Shown in pieces: positions 16,559 to 25,383 of a DNA stretch of 45,157 bases. The translations under genes and the position numbers were made by a program. Below the pieces are notes generated by a model, which ran no database searches, was not told where the DNA came from, and saw only the letters and a program-made list of their open reading frames with translations. This stretch comes from Roseburia sp. 1XD42-34 (GTDB taxonomy: Bacteria; Bacillota; Bacilli; Bacillales; Amphibacillaceae), in contig NZ_QWLJ01000041.1 in assembly GCF_009917385.1 (NCBI RefSeq), positions 1 to 45,157 of the forward strand, in the 5' to 3' direction. The first letter of the stretch is position 1. Every line of letters begins with the position of its first letter.

Positions 16559-16592
16559 AGCTGATATGCAATATTTTGCAATCAGCTTTGTT
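16559..16592 (+). terminator. Terminator after gcvH
   Basis: AGCTGAT (16559-16565) pairs with ATCAGCT (16581-16587), and an inner TGCAA/TTGCA stem extends the hairpin. TTGTTTTT follows. Confidence 0.85.
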
Positions 16593-17070
16593 TTTACTAG
16601 AATAAATGTAAAAAAATAGAAAAGTCAAGATTGTTTATGTAAGGTTAGTCTGTTATAAAAAAGCCTGACTACACAAGTGATACGGTTTCATTTTTTATGT
16701 AAATCAATCAGCAAGTACTTATATGTTAATTGATTAGTAGCCTAAACATCATAATTCTAAAATAGATCTTTTCTCGAGATATGCATAAATAGGGAACGAT
16801 TAATAATTGGATAATTGTTAACATAAACTATAAGCGAATCATCGATGACAATGGACATAAATGAATTGCAGAAGACTTATTTCTATTATATAATGACACG
16901 TTTAAAAGTCAGGCATCCATTACGAGCATACATTCATTTTGTAAAGTGCATACCATTGCTCAAACTGTATGTAAATGGAAATATTGTCTGTTCTTTGAAC
17001 GGCATCTAATAATAAAACAAGCTCTCTCTGCATACGCAAGCTTGTCGCTTGATTTTCCAAGGAGTGCTAT
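16593..17070. other. Intergenic stretch at the expected yusG position
   Basis: B. subtilis has the small gene yusG between gcvH and yusF. Here only a 38-codon frame (16893-17009, beginning MTRLKVRHPLRAY) is present, without a ribosome site, and I could not match it to any family. An ACAAGC/GCTTGT inverted repeat lies at about 17017-17046. Confidence 0.35.
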
Positions 17071-17430
17071 GTGATGATAACAGATGGATCAGAGAAGGTT
17101 TTGATTGTAGAAGGGTTAACGGATAAAAGGCAAGTAAACAAAGTACTTGCGGAAGATTTGACGATTGTTTGTACGAATGGAACCCTCGGAGTGGAACGAT
17201 TTGACCAAATGTTGGAGGAGTATGGATTAGATGATAAGGAAGTTTATATTCTTGTAGATGAAGACCCTTCTGGTATAAAGCTTCGTAAACAATTAGCAAG
17301 AGAATTACCGCATGCGGAGCATGTATATGTAAGCAGTGAGTACCGGGAAGTCGCAACCACGCCGGAAAATGTTTTAGCACAAGTATTAGTAAGTAAAAGA
17401 ATAGCGGTTAACCCTATCTTTTTGATTTAA
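17071..17430 (+). CDS. yusF: Toprim-domain protein YusF
   Basis: A 119-residue protein consisting of one Toprim domain of the small, stand-alone type. The first acidic motif is LIVEGLTDKRQV (E near residue 14), followed by IVCTNGTLGVERFD and the second motif ILVDEDPSGIKLRKQL with the DxD-like acidic pair that binds magnesium. Toprim folds occur in topoisomerases, primases and RNase M5-like nucleases; small YusF proteins have no established function. The start is ATG 17071 or 17074, after CCAAGGAGTGC. It is followed by yusE after 22 bases, suggesting one transcript. Confidence 0.85.
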   Translation: MMITDGSEKVLIVEGLTDKRQVNKVLAEDLTIVCTNGTLGVERFDQMLEEYGLDDKEVYILVDEDPSGIKLRKQLARELPHAEHVYVSSEYREVATTPENVLAQVLVSKRIAVNPIFLI

Positions 17431-17452
17431 ATTATAGTAAAAAGGTGATAGT

Positions 17453-17764
17453 TTGCAACAGGTAACAAAAGAGCAATTGCAGCAATCTGATTACTTTCTC
17501 TATATTTTCACACCGCTTTGCGGAACTTGTAACCTAGCTAAAAGCATGTTGCTTAAAATTGAACAAATGCAAAAACAGGAAGTGTTTTTAGAAATGAACG
17601 CTTCGCTACATCCGGAATTTATGCAAACAAATCAAGTAGAAAGCGTGCCTTGTTTGCTCATTAAGAAAGATGGAAAAATAGTAGAAAAAATTTATGCGTT
17701 TAGAAATGTGGCAAATATTTATCAATATTTGTTAAAGCATAAACCCGAAATGTTTGCATTCTAA
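17453..17764 (+). CDS. yusE: Thioredoxin-like protein YusE
   Basis: A 103-residue thioredoxin-fold protein. The active-site pair is in TPLCGTCNLAKSML near residues 20-33. VESVPCLLIKKDGKIVEKIYAF carries the cis-proline region and final strands. Size and order match B. subtilis YusE. The likely role is thiol-disulfide exchange in the cytoplasm, as no signal peptide is visible. The start is TTG at 17453, with AAAGGTGAT directly upstream; no ATG is available before the CxxC. The gene precedes the methionine transport operon but is separated from it by its own promoter and riboswitch. Confidence 0.87.
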   Translation: MQQVTKEQLQQSDYFLYIFTPLCGTCNLAKSMLLKIEQMQKQEVFLEMNASLHPEFMQTNQVESVPCLLIKKDGKIVEKIYAFRNVANIYQYLLKHKPEMFAF

Positions 17765-17778
17765 TACAAAAAAGCATA

Positions 17779-17807
17779 TTGACAGATTGAAAACACCATG
17801 CTATTAT
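17779..17807 (+). promoter_or_regulatory. Promoter of the SAM riboswitch-metNIQ unit
   Basis: TTGACA (17779-17784) and TATTAT (17802-17807) have a 17-base spacer and lie about 30 bases before the aptamer. Confidence 0.75.
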
Positions 17808-17836
17808 AGTTTCTATTCCAATTAAATAATAATTTA

Positions 17837-17946
17837 CTCTTATCTTGAGCGGTGGAGGGACTGGCCCAGTGAACCCGCGGCAACCTTCAAATAGAACTAT
17901 TTGAAAGGTGCTAATTCCTGCAAGGTGATAAGCCTTGATAGATGAG
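17837..17946 (+). promoter_or_regulatory. SAM-I (S-box) riboswitch
   Basis: The conserved S-box parts are all present: CTCTTATCTTGAGCGGTGGAG, GGGACTGGCCCAGTGAACCC, GCGGCAACCT, a P3/P4 region with GGTGCTAATTCCTGCA, and the closing GATAGATGAG that pairs with CTCTTATC to form P1. SAM binding stabilises P1 and favours the downstream terminator. The methionine importer genes would therefore be expressed when SAM is low. Confidence 0.96.
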
Positions 17947-17966
17947 GGGACATTTTGACATGCATA

Positions 17967-18001
17967 CGTCTTTCTGTTCTCTCTTGCAGAAAGGCGTTTT
18001 T
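17967..18001 (+). terminator. SAM riboswitch terminator
   Basis: CGTCTTTCTG (17967-17976) pairs with CAGAAAGGCG (17987-17996), and TTTTT follows. It forms the off-state of the S-box switch. Confidence 0.88.
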
Positions 18002-18049
18002 AATTGCTTATATGGGCATAATAGTAAGAGCTAAGAAGGAGGAGTAGGT

Positions 18050-19081
18050 GTGATATCGATTGAGGGTTTGCGTAAAGTTTTTACTGCAAACAAGACAGAA
18101 ACAACAGCTGTAGACGATGTTACCCTTTCGATTGAGCAAGGAGATATCTTTGGTGTAATCGGTTATAGTGGTGCTGGAAAAAGTACATTTGTACGATTGA
18201 TTAATCGTCTAGAAGAACCAACAAGTGGAAAAGTTTATATTAATAAGCAGGAGATAACGGCACTCAAAAAGAATGAGCTGCGTCTGGCAAGACAAGATAT
18301 TGGAATGGTGTTTCAACATTTCAATTTACTATGGTCACGAACGGTAGAGGATAATATTTCCTTCCCATTAGAGATAGCGGGAGTGGAAAAAGAAGAAAGG
18401 CAACAACGTGTACAATCATTAATTGATTTAGTTGGCTTATCTGGTAAAGAGAAGACATATCCTTCGCAATTAAGCGGTGGACAAAAGCAACGAGTTGGTA
18501 TAGCACGCGCATTGGCAAATAAGCCTTCTGTATTACTTTGTGATGAGGCTACATCAGCTTTGGATCCGGAAACAACGAATTCGATATTGGATTTGCTTGT
18601 TGATATTAATAAGCAGTTAGGGATAACTATTATTTTGATTACGCATGAAATGCATGTCATTCGGAAAATATGTAACCATGTTGCCGTCATGGAAAATGGA
18701 AAAGTAGTGGAGCACGGTAATGTATTAGACGTATTTTCTCATCCGAAAAACAATGTTACGAAAAAGTTTGTCCAACAATTGATGGGGGATGCTGAAGCTG
18801 AAAATGAGTTCGAACATCTAATCAACACATTTAAGCAAGGTAGGCTTATTCGCCTTCATTTTGTCGGCGAAACAACAAACGATGCTTTAATCAGTAAGCT
18901 TGTAAAAACATACGATATTAATATTAGCATTTTACAAGGGAAAATTACCCGTACACAGGCTGGAGCGTATGGTACTTTATTTATCCAGATGACCGGTGAT
19001 GAGGCAGAAATTGCTAAGGCAGTCCAGCACGTGTCTGAAGAAACCTCTGTGGAGTTGGAGGTGATCCGTAATGTTGACTGA
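18050..19081 (+). CDS. metN: Methionine ABC importer ATP-binding protein MetN
   Basis: A 343-residue ABC ATPase. Walker A is GYSGAGKS at 38-45, the Q-loop region is GMVFQHFNLLWSRTV, the signature is LSGGQKQRVGIARAL, Walker B is LLCDEATSALD, and the switch histidine is in LITHEMHVI. After about residue 260 comes the ACT-like NIL domain that senses methionine and shuts transport when the cell is full. The start is GTG 18050 behind GAAGGAGGAG. It overlaps metI by 11 bases. Control is by the SAM-I riboswitch directly upstream. Confidence 0.96.
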   Translation: MISIEGLRKVFTANKTETTAVDDVTLSIEQGDIFGVIGYSGAGKSTFVRLINRLEEPTSGKVYINKQEITALKKNELRLARQDIGMVFQHFNLLWSRTVEDNISFPLEIAGVEKEERQQRVQSLIDLVGLSGKEKTYPSQLSGGQKQRVGIARALANKPSVLLCDEATSALDPETTNSILDLLVDINKQLGITIILITHEMHVIRKICNHVAVMENGKVVEHGNVLDVFSHPKNNVTKKFVQQLMGDAEAENEFEHLINTFKQGRLIRLHFVGETTNDALISKLVKTYDINISILQGKITRTQAGAYGTLFIQMTGDEAEIAKAVQHVSEETSVELEVIRNVD

Positions 19082-19739
19082 TCTATTTTCTACAATTAAA
19101 ATAGAAGATTTTATTGAAGCAACGTATGAAACATTTTATATGACGATTATTGCACTAATCGGAACATTTATATTTGGTATCATGCTAGGCTTGCTACTTT
19201 TCCTTACAAATAAGGGGGGGTTATGGCAAAATAAGTGGGTTAACTTTTTAACAGCCACTTTAGTGAATGTGTTTCGTGCCATTCCATTTATTATATTAAT
19301 ACTACTCTTATTCCCATTTACTGATTTTATCGTTGGGACGATCCGTGGCCCTAATGCTGCCTTGCCGGCATTAATCATCGGTGCAGCGCCATTTTATGGA
19401 CGGCTTGTCGAAATTGCTTTAAGAGAAGTGGATAAAGGTGTTATCGAGGCTGCCAAAGCGATGGGAGCAAAAACAAGAACGATTATTTTTAAAGTATTGT
19501 TACCTGAAGCGATGCCTGCATTAATTTCAGGTATTACCGTTACAGCGATTGCACTTATTGGCTATACAGCAATGGCAGGAGCCATTGGTGCTGGTGGACT
19601 AGGAAGCTATGCCTACTATTCGGGATTCCAGCGCAGAGATTTTGATATCGTCCTGCTTTGTTCCATTATCATTGTACTGATCGTATTTTTATTTCAATTT
19701 ATTGGTGATTTTATCACACGCAAATTAGATAAGAGATAA
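19071..19739 (+). CDS. metI: Methionine ABC importer permease MetI
   Basis: A 222-residue permease with about five membrane helices (called MetP in B. subtilis). It carries the binding-protein-dependent transport signature EAAKAMGAKTRTIIFKVLLPEAMP, whose EAA loop contacts MetN. VFRAIPFIILILLL and GYTAMAGAIGAGGLGSYAYY are typical of MetI. It forms the channel for methionine brought by MetQ. The ATG lies within the end of metN, and the gene is followed by metQ after 27 bases. Confidence 0.95.
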   Translation: MLTDLFSTIKIEDFIEATYETFYMTIIALIGTFIFGIMLGLLLFLTNKGGLWQNKWVNFLTATLVNVFRAIPFIILILLLFPFTDFIVGTIRGPNAALPALIIGAAPFYGRLVEIALREVDKGVIEAAKAMGAKTRTIIFKVLLPEAMPALISGITVTAIALIGYTAMAGAIGAGGLGSYAYYSGFQRRDFDIVLLCSIIIVLIVFLFQFIGDFITRKLDKR

Positions 19740-19766
19740 TTCAAAACGAAAAGAGGAGCGTACAAA

Positions 19767-20594
19767 ATGAAAAAATACATTCTATCCATTCTATTTCTTA
19801 TTAGTCTTGGAAGTGTTTTAGCAGCATGTGGCGGGGATGATAAAGCAGCGGATGATAACAAAATTATCGTCGGTGCTTCCAGTGTACCGCATGCAGAAAT
19901 CTTAGAAGAGGCGAAACCTTTATTGGAAAAAGAGGGCATCACTCTTGAAATTAGTGAATATCAGGATTATGTTTTGCCAAATGATGATTTGGATAGAGGA
20001 GAGATTAATGCAAACTATTTTCAGCACATTCCATTTTTAGAACAAACAATAAGTGACACAGGATATGAACTTGATTATATTGCTGGTATTCATATTGAGC
20101 CAATTGGTGTTTATTCTAAAGGTATTGCAAGCATTGATGATATCCCCGAAGGCACGGAAGTAATTATGAGTAACTCTGTACCAGATCATGGACGTATTTT
20201 AACTTTGTTTGAGGAGCAGGGACTGATTAAATTAGATACTGGTGTAGATAAAGCAAAAGCTACGATTGATGATATTGCCGAAAATCCAAAGAATTTAAAG
20301 TTTTCACCCGAATACGAAGCAGCTACCCTTCCAGAGTACTATGAAAGGGAAGAAAATGCTCTCGTTGCTATTAATACAAACTACGCTATCGATGCAGGAT
20401 TAAAGCCAACAAAGGATGGCTTGTTTATTGAAGATGAAGATTCACCGTATGTGAATGTGCTAGCTGTTAAGAAAGAAGATAAAGACGATGAGGCGTTAAT
20501 TAAATTGGCTGAAGTTTTACAATCAGAAGAAATTCAATCTTTTATGGAAGAAAAATATGATGGAGCTGTTGTTCCGGTAGGTGGAAAAGAATAA
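19767..20594 (+). CDS. metQ: Methionine-binding lipoprotein MetQ
   Basis: A 275-residue NlpA-family substrate-binding lipoprotein. The signal peptide ends in GSVLAACGG, giving a lipidated cysteine at about residue 21. The mature protein shows IIVGASSVPHAEILEEAKP, QDYVLPNDDLDRGEINANYFQHIPFLEQ and IEPIGVYSKG, all hallmarks of MetQ. It captures methionine outside the membrane for MetNI. AAAGAGGAGC precedes the ATG. It is the last gene of the S-box unit; no strong terminator follows directly. Confidence 0.96.
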   Translation: MKKYILSILFLISLGSVLAACGGDDKAADDNKIIVGASSVPHAEILEEAKPLLEKEGITLEISEYQDYVLPNDDLDRGEINANYFQHIPFLEQTISDTGYELDYIAGIHIEPIGVYSKGIASIDDIPEGTEVIMSNSVPDHGRILTLFEEQGLIKLDTGVDKAKATIDDIAENPKNLKFSPEYEAATLPEYYEREENALVAINTNYAIDAGLKPTKDGLFIEDEDSPYVNVLAVKKEDKDDEALIKLAEVLQSEEIQSFMEEKYDGAVVPVGGKE

Positions 20595-20786
20595 TAAAGA
20601 AGGAATCCCATAAGATACAGCGCATGTGTAGATATCGTCATCCTTTTCTGTCGATAATTAAAAATGAACCGTTTATTTGAGCGAAGACGCGTTTAAATGC
20701 GTTTTGAACAGGGAACCTGTCTTATGATAATCTTATTATGAGTCAAAATCAAGAAAGGATGATTCCCTATTCATAGCGGAATAAAA

Positions 20787-20954
20787 ATGAAGTACACTTC
20801 TGAAATGGAGAAGGCAATGCAACAATCCCACCACATTGGCTTTGCTGAATATCAACGTAAGCTGAAGCAACGACTGGCAGTTGAAAGAAAACGTCAGCAA
20901 GATCATCAGAAGTGTAAGCTTTTTGCAGCATCATATATCCAACAAAACAGATAA
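20787..20954 (+). CDS. Small charged protein of unknown function (55 residues)
   Basis: A 55-residue frame begins MKYTSEMEKAMQQSHH. Its central part (about 21-42) is a highly charged probable helix rich in Lys, Arg and Gln, and it ends FAASYIQQNR. I do not recognise the family. The ribosome site is weak (GCGGAAT). Support comes from the lack of any other use for the stretch and from the strong hairpin that starts 25 bases after the stop, which looks like a gene end. It could be a small regulatory or nucleic-acid-binding protein, or a chance frame. Confidence 0.4.
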   Translation: MKYTSEMEKAMQQSHHIGFAEYQRKLKQRLAVERKRQQDHQKCKLFAASYIQQNR

Positions 20955-20979
20955 CCATCTTGAAAACGAGATAGATAAA

Positions 20980-21021
20980 GGCAAAGGGCGTTTATGCACA
21001 TGGCATAGACGCCCTTTTGCC
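20980..21021. terminator. Strong hairpin after the small ORF
   Basis: GGCAAAGGGCGTTTATGC (20980-20997) pairs with GCATAGACGCCCTTTTGCC (21003-21021) with one bulged base and one G-U pair. No long U-run follows, so it may be a terminator of moderate strength or an RNA-stabilising stem. Confidence 0.6.
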
Positions 21022-21559
21022 TATGTTTATCCCGTGTATAAGGGGTTGTAGACTATTGGGTAATCTGGATTGCGACAAGTCTAATGGGGAGATAACAGCA
21101 TCTAAATGCCCTATTTCGTCATGCCATTAGGGTACTAACAATCAGTGGGAGGTGAACGAATACCCATATTAATTGAATTTATTTCTTTTTTATAGGTATA
21201 AGCTTTTTCATTATTTTCGGATCGCATTGTAAAAATCTTATTCTATGATGAGTAGACTTGTTTGCTAACTGTTGTAGTAGATGGTAGTCTACATATAGAA
21301 ATAGAAGAAAAATAAAGGGAAACGTGAAAGTAAATGCTATGTTTTTTAACCTTGTTGATATGGAACAAATAATTGCTTTATTTCCTTCTGTTTCTCACTT
21401 AGAATAAATGATACACTTAGAACTTACATATGATTTCCTGTTCTAAAAGAGTTGATAATAAATTCGAAATGATTTAAGATTGTAATGAGAATAAATTGAG
21501 AATGAATATCACGTTCATATCAATGTGACTTATTATAATATGTATTTGGGGGTATAAAT
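21022..21559. other. Leader region upstream of the suf operon
   Basis: This gene-free stretch holds the family B copy at 21040 and the suf promoter. TATAAT is at 21534-21539 without a clear -35. Two copies of TGAGAAT at 21486 and 21497, eleven bases apart, resemble Fur-type half-sites. No riboswitch was recognised. Confidence 0.4.
21040..21165 (+). repeat. Structured repeat family B, copy 2
   Basis: It shares with the copy at 30131 the pieces GGATAATCTG-like (GGGTAATCTGGATTGCG), AAGTCTAA, GGGAGATAACAGCA, CATTAGGGTACTA and GTGGGAGGTGAACGAAT. GGTTGT at the start can pair imperfectly with ACAGCATC. It is non-coding on both strands. Confidence 0.6.
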
Positions 21560-22345
21560 ATGGCTGGATCAACGCTAGAAATCAAGAATTTGCACGTATC
21601 AATCGAAGACAAGGAGATACTGAAAGGTGTCGACCTAACAATAAAAGGTGGAGAATTCCATGCAATTATGGGACCAAATGGTACCGGTAAATCCACACTA
21701 GCTTCTGCGATCATGGGGCATCCAAAATATGAGGTTACAGAGGGAAGCATCTTATTAAATGGAGAAGATGTATTGGAAATGGAAGTAGATGAGCGTGCTA
21801 GAGCTGGATTATTCTTAGCTATGCAATATCCGAGTGAAATAAGCGGAGTTACCACTTCTGACTTTCTACGTTCTTCTATGAATGCTCGTCGGGGCGAAGG
21901 AAATGAGATTTCTTTAATGAATTTCATTAAAGAAATGGACAGTGTGCTTGATTATTTAGAAATCGATAAGAATATGGCACAACGATATTTAAACGAGGGC
22001 TTTTCTGGTGGGGAGAAGAAACGTAATGAGATTCTTCAGCTTATGTTGTTAAAGCCAGAGATTGCAATGTTGGATGAGATTGACTCTGGATTAGATATAG
22101 ATGCGTTAAAGATTGTATCGAAGGGAATTAATAAACTTCGAGATGAAAACTTTGGTTGCATGATTATTACGCACTATCAACGTTTATTAAACTATATAAC
22201 TCCGGATTTTGTACATGTTATGATGCAAGGTCGTGTTGTGAAATCTGGTGGACCAGAACTTGCTAAACGCCTTGAGGCAGAGGGGTATGAGTGGATTAAG
22301 GAAGAACTTGGTATCGAAGACCATACTGTTGAGCAAAATGCGTAA
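21560..22345 (+). CDS. sufC: Fe-S cluster assembly ATPase SufC
   Basis: A 261-residue ABC-type ATPase of the SUF scaffold complex. Walker A GPNGTGKST is at residues 38-46. LAMQYPSEISGVTTSDFLR is the SufC-specific Q-loop region. FSGGEKKRNEILQL is the signature, with Walker B in IAMLDEIDSGLDIDAL. It works in the cytosol with SufB and SufD to build iron-sulfur clusters and is not a transporter part. The start follows TTTGGGGGT. It opens the sufCDSUB operon, the standard order in Bacillales. Confidence 0.97.
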   Translation: MAGSTLEIKNLHVSIEDKEILKGVDLTIKGGEFHAIMGPNGTGKSTLASAIMGHPKYEVTEGSILLNGEDVLEMEVDERARAGLFLAMQYPSEISGVTTSDFLRSSMNARRGEGNEISLMNFIKEMDSVLDYLEIDKNMAQRYLNEGFSGGEKKRNEILQLMLLKPEIAMLDEIDSGLDIDALKIVSKGINKLRDENFGCMIITHYQRLLNYITPDFVHVMMQGRVVKSGGPELAKRLEAEGYEWIKEELGIEDHTVEQNA

Positions 22346-22362
22346 TGTAAGGAGGGGTATTC

Positions 22363-23670
22363 ATGACTGTAGAAACAAAGCTGCCATATAATAAAGAATA
22401 CATTGAACAGTTTTCAAAAGAGAGAAACGAGCCACAATGGATGTTGGATTTACGTCTTCAGGCGCTAAGCAGTGCAGAAGACTTGGAGTTACCAAAGCCA
22501 GATAAAACGAAAATTGGTAAGTGGAATTTTACCGAGTTTAAACATACAGCAACAGGTGAAAAGATTACTTCATTAAGAGATTTGCCTGCAGAATTACAGG
22601 AATACTTGGATGAAAATGATCTACCTGAGAACCTCCTAATTCAACGAAATCATTCTGTAGCTCACAGTACGTTAAGTCAAGAGTTACAAGATAAAGGCGT
22701 TATTTTTACTGATATTTTTACGGCATTACAAAATCATAGCGATCTCGTCCAGCGGTATTATATGAAAGATGCTGTATCTATTGATGAACATCGCTTAACT
22801 GCAATGCATGCGGCTTTAATGAATGGTGGTGTTTTCGTTTACATCCCTAAAAACATTGTAGTAGAAGCGCCGTTACAAGCGATTTTTTGGCAGGAAGATC
22901 CGGAATTAGCTATGTTTAACCATGTGCTTGTAGTTGCAGAACAGGGTAGTTCGTTAACCTATGTGGAAAATTATATTTCACATAATGAGAATGAGCCTAC
23001 GGTTGCAAATATTGTAACGGAGGTCATTGCGCAAGACAATGCAAAGATCTCATTTGGAGCTGTGGATAATTTTGCAGCAGGTACTACTGCTTATAATAAT
23101 CGCCGTGGGGTAGCTTATCGTGATGCAATTATCGATTGGGCATTAGGGCAAATGAATGATGGGAATACCGTTTCAGAAAATATTACGCATTTGGTTGGAG
23201 AAAATTCATTATCCAATGCTAAAACAGTTTCTGTTGGTCGAGGTAAGCAAACACAAAACTTCACTGCGAAAATTGTTCATTTTGGTAAAAACTCAGAAGG
23301 TTATATTTTACAACATGGTGTAATGAAAGATAGTGCTACTACTATTTTTAACGGCATTGGGAAAATTGAACACGGTGCTTCAAAAGCAAATGCAGAACAA
23401 GAATCTCGCGTATTGATGTTAAGTGAAAAAGCCCGCGGGGATGCAAATCCGATTCTATTAATTGATGAAGATGATGTAACCGCTGGTCACGCTGCTTCTG
23501 TGGGAAGAGTAGATCCATTGCAGTTGTACTATTTAATGAGCCGAGGAATTACGCAAGAAGAGGCAGAGCGTTTAATCGTTCATGGTTTCTTAGCACCCGT
23601 GGTAAATCAATTACCGATCGAAGCAGTTAAAAATCAATTGACGCAGGTTATTGAAAGGAAGGTATATTAA
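22363..23670 (+). CDS. sufD: Fe-S cluster assembly protein SufD
   Basis: A 435-residue SufB/SufD-family scaffold protein. The N-terminal helical part has NEPQWMLDLRLQAL. The beta-helix core shows GGVFVYIPKNIVVEAPLQAIFW, and GSSLTYVENYIS and AEQESRVLMLSEKARGDANPILLIDEDDV follow near the end. HAASVGRVDPLQLYYLMSRGI is the C-terminal hallmark with the conserved histidine. It joins SufB and SufC in the SufBC2D complex. It starts 17 bases after sufC, and its stop shares one base with the sufS ATG. Confidence 0.96.
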   Translation: MTVETKLPYNKEYIEQFSKERNEPQWMLDLRLQALSSAEDLELPKPDKTKIGKWNFTEFKHTATGEKITSLRDLPAELQEYLDENDLPENLLIQRNHSVAHSTLSQELQDKGVIFTDIFTALQNHSDLVQRYYMKDAVSIDEHRLTAMHAALMNGGVFVYIPKNIVVEAPLQAIFWQEDPELAMFNHVLVVAEQGSSLTYVENYISHNENEPTVANIVTEVIAQDNAKISFGAVDNFAAGTTAYNNRRGVAYRDAIIDWALGQMNDGNTVSENITHLVGENSLSNAKTVSVGRGKQTQNFTAKIVHFGKNSEGYILQHGVMKDSATTIFNGIGKIEHGASKANAEQESRVLMLSEKARGDANPILLIDEDDVTAGHAASVGRVDPLQLYYLMSRGITQEEAERLIVHGFLAPVVNQLPIEAVKNQLTQVIERKVY

Positions 23671-24890
23671 TGGATGTAAAAGCCATTCGTGAGCAGTTTC
23701 CTATTTTAAACCAGGAAGTGAATGGCCATCCTTTTGTCTATTTGGATTCTTCAGCAACGTCACAAAAACCAATTCAAGTAATTGAAGCTGTTGATACCTA
23801 TTATCGATCATATAATTCAAATGTTCACCGTGGTGTGCATACGCTTGGAACGAAAGCAACTACTGCTTATGAGGGGGCAAGAGAAAAAGTTCGCCGATTT
23901 ATTCATGCTTCCAGTAGTGCGGAAATTATTTTTACACGGGGAACAACAACAGCGATTAATACAGTCGCTACAAGTTATGCACGAGCTAATTTAAAAGCTG
24001 GGGATGAGATTGTAATTACGCCAATGGAGCATCATAGTAATATCATCCCTTGGCAACAAGCTGCCAAAGCCACCGGTGCTACATTAAAATATATACCTTT
24101 ACAAGAGGATGGGACGATCCGGTTAGAAGATGTTAGGAAAACCATTACGAAGCAAACGAAAGTTGTCGCCATGACACATGTATCCAATGTATTGGGGACG
24201 ATTAATCCGATTCAAGAAGTAGCTTCTATAGCCCATGAACATGGAGCTGTCTTGCTCGTAGACGGGGCACAAGGAGCTCCACATATGAAAGTAGATGTGC
24301 AGGAGCTTAATTGCGATTTCTACGCCTTTTCTGGTCATAAGATGGGCGCTCCAACTGGCATCGGAGTACTGTATGGAAAGAAAGAGTTGCTTGAAAATAT
24401 GGAACCAGTTGAGTTTGGTGGAGAAATGATTGATTTTGTAAATCTATATGATTCTACATGGAAAGAGCTTCCGTGGAAATTTGAAGGTGGAACACCAATC
24501 ATTGCCGGTGCGATTGGATTAGGAGCAGCGATCGATTTTTTGGAAGATATCGGTATGGATAATATCACCAAGCGTGAAGAAAAGCTAGCTCAATATGCGA
24601 TGCAAAAGATGCAAGCGATGGATGATATTTCCATTTATGGTCCAGAGCATCGCGCTGCACTTATCACCTTTAATCTGAATGATGTTCACCCTCACGATAC
24701 AGCTACGGTTCTAGATGCAGAGGGAATCGCGGTTCGAGCTGGACACCATTGTGCTCAGCCATTAATGCGCTGGTTAAATGTGACCGCGACTGCAAGAGCA
24801 AGCTTCTATCTGTATAACACAGAAGAAGATGTGGATCGCTTAGTAGCTGGACTTCAGAAAACAAAGGAGTATTTTGGGAATGGCTTTTAA
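23670..24890 (+). CDS. sufS: Cysteine desulfurase SufS
   Basis: A 406-residue class V PLP enzyme that takes sulfur from cysteine as a persulfide for cluster assembly. The PLP lysine is K224 in FSGHKMGAPTGIGVLYG. The persulfide cysteine is C361 in RAGHHCAQPLM, the type II (SufS) arrangement. EHHSNIIPWQ and DGAQGAPHMKVD supply cofactor contacts. The partner is SufU, encoded next with overlapping frames. Confidence 0.97.
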   Translation: MDVKAIREQFPILNQEVNGHPFVYLDSSATSQKPIQVIEAVDTYYRSYNSNVHRGVHTLGTKATTAYEGAREKVRRFIHASSSAEIIFTRGTTTAINTVATSYARANLKAGDEIVITPMEHHSNIIPWQQAAKATGATLKYIPLQEDGTIRLEDVRKTITKQTKVVAMTHVSNVLGTINPIQEVASIAHEHGAVLLVDGAQGAPHMKVDVQELNCDFYAFSGHKMGAPTGIGVLYGKKELLENMEPVEFGGEMIDFVNLYDSTWKELPWKFEGGTPIIAGAIGLGAAIDFLEDIGMDNITKREEKLAQYAMQKMQAMDDISIYGPEHRAALITFNLNDVHPHDTATVLDAEGIAVRAGHHCAQPLMRWLNVTATARASFYLYNTEEDVDRLVAGLQKTKEYFGNGF

Positions 24891-25314
24891 TAACCTAGAT
24901 ACACTCTACAGACAAGTTATTATGGATCATTATAAAAATCCACGAAACAAAGGTCGAATAGATGGGGACGCTCTAACTGTCGATATGAATAACCCAACCT
25001 GTGGAGATCGCATTCAGCTCACTATGCAAGTAGAAGATGGAATCGTTAAAGAAGCTAAATTTGAAGGTGAAGGATGCTCTATTAGCATGGCTTCGGCTTC
25101 TATGATGACTCAAGCGATTAAAGGATTAGAAGTGGAGAAAGCTATAAAAATGTCCCATATTTTTTCCAAAATGATGTTGGGAGAAGATGTTGATACGGAA
25201 GGGGTAGATTTAGGCGATATTGAAGCCCTTCAAGGTGTATCTAAGTTTCCAGCGAGAATTAAATGTGCCACTCTATCTTGGAAAGCGATGGAAAAGGGTG
25301 TTAAAGGTGAATAA
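24880..25314 (+). CDS. sufU: Zinc-dependent sulfurtransferase SufU
   Basis: A 144-residue IscU-like protein of the SufU type. Its three conserved cysteines lie in NPTCGDRIQL, GEGCSISMAS and RIKCATLSW, with an aspartate as fourth zinc ligand. In Bacillus it accepts sulfur from SufS by zinc-ligand swapping and passes it to the SufBCD scaffold. The 18-21-residue insertion typical of SufU against IscU (LEVEKAIKMSHIFSKMMLGE region) is present. ATG 24880 is preferred, with AAAGGAG at 24863-24869; it overlaps sufS by 11 bases. Confidence 0.95.
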   Translation: MAFNNLDTLYRQVIMDHYKNPRNKGRIDGDALTVDMNNPTCGDRIQLTMQVEDGIVKEAKFEGEGCSISMASASMMTQAIKGLEVEKAIKMSHIFSKMMLGEDVDTEGVDLGDIEALQGVSKFPARIKCATLSWKAMEKGVKGE

Positions 25315-25383
25315 GGCGTAATAATATAGCGTTATTACGAAATGGATATCGTTCTTGAATTATACCTAAAGGAGGGGTTATTT

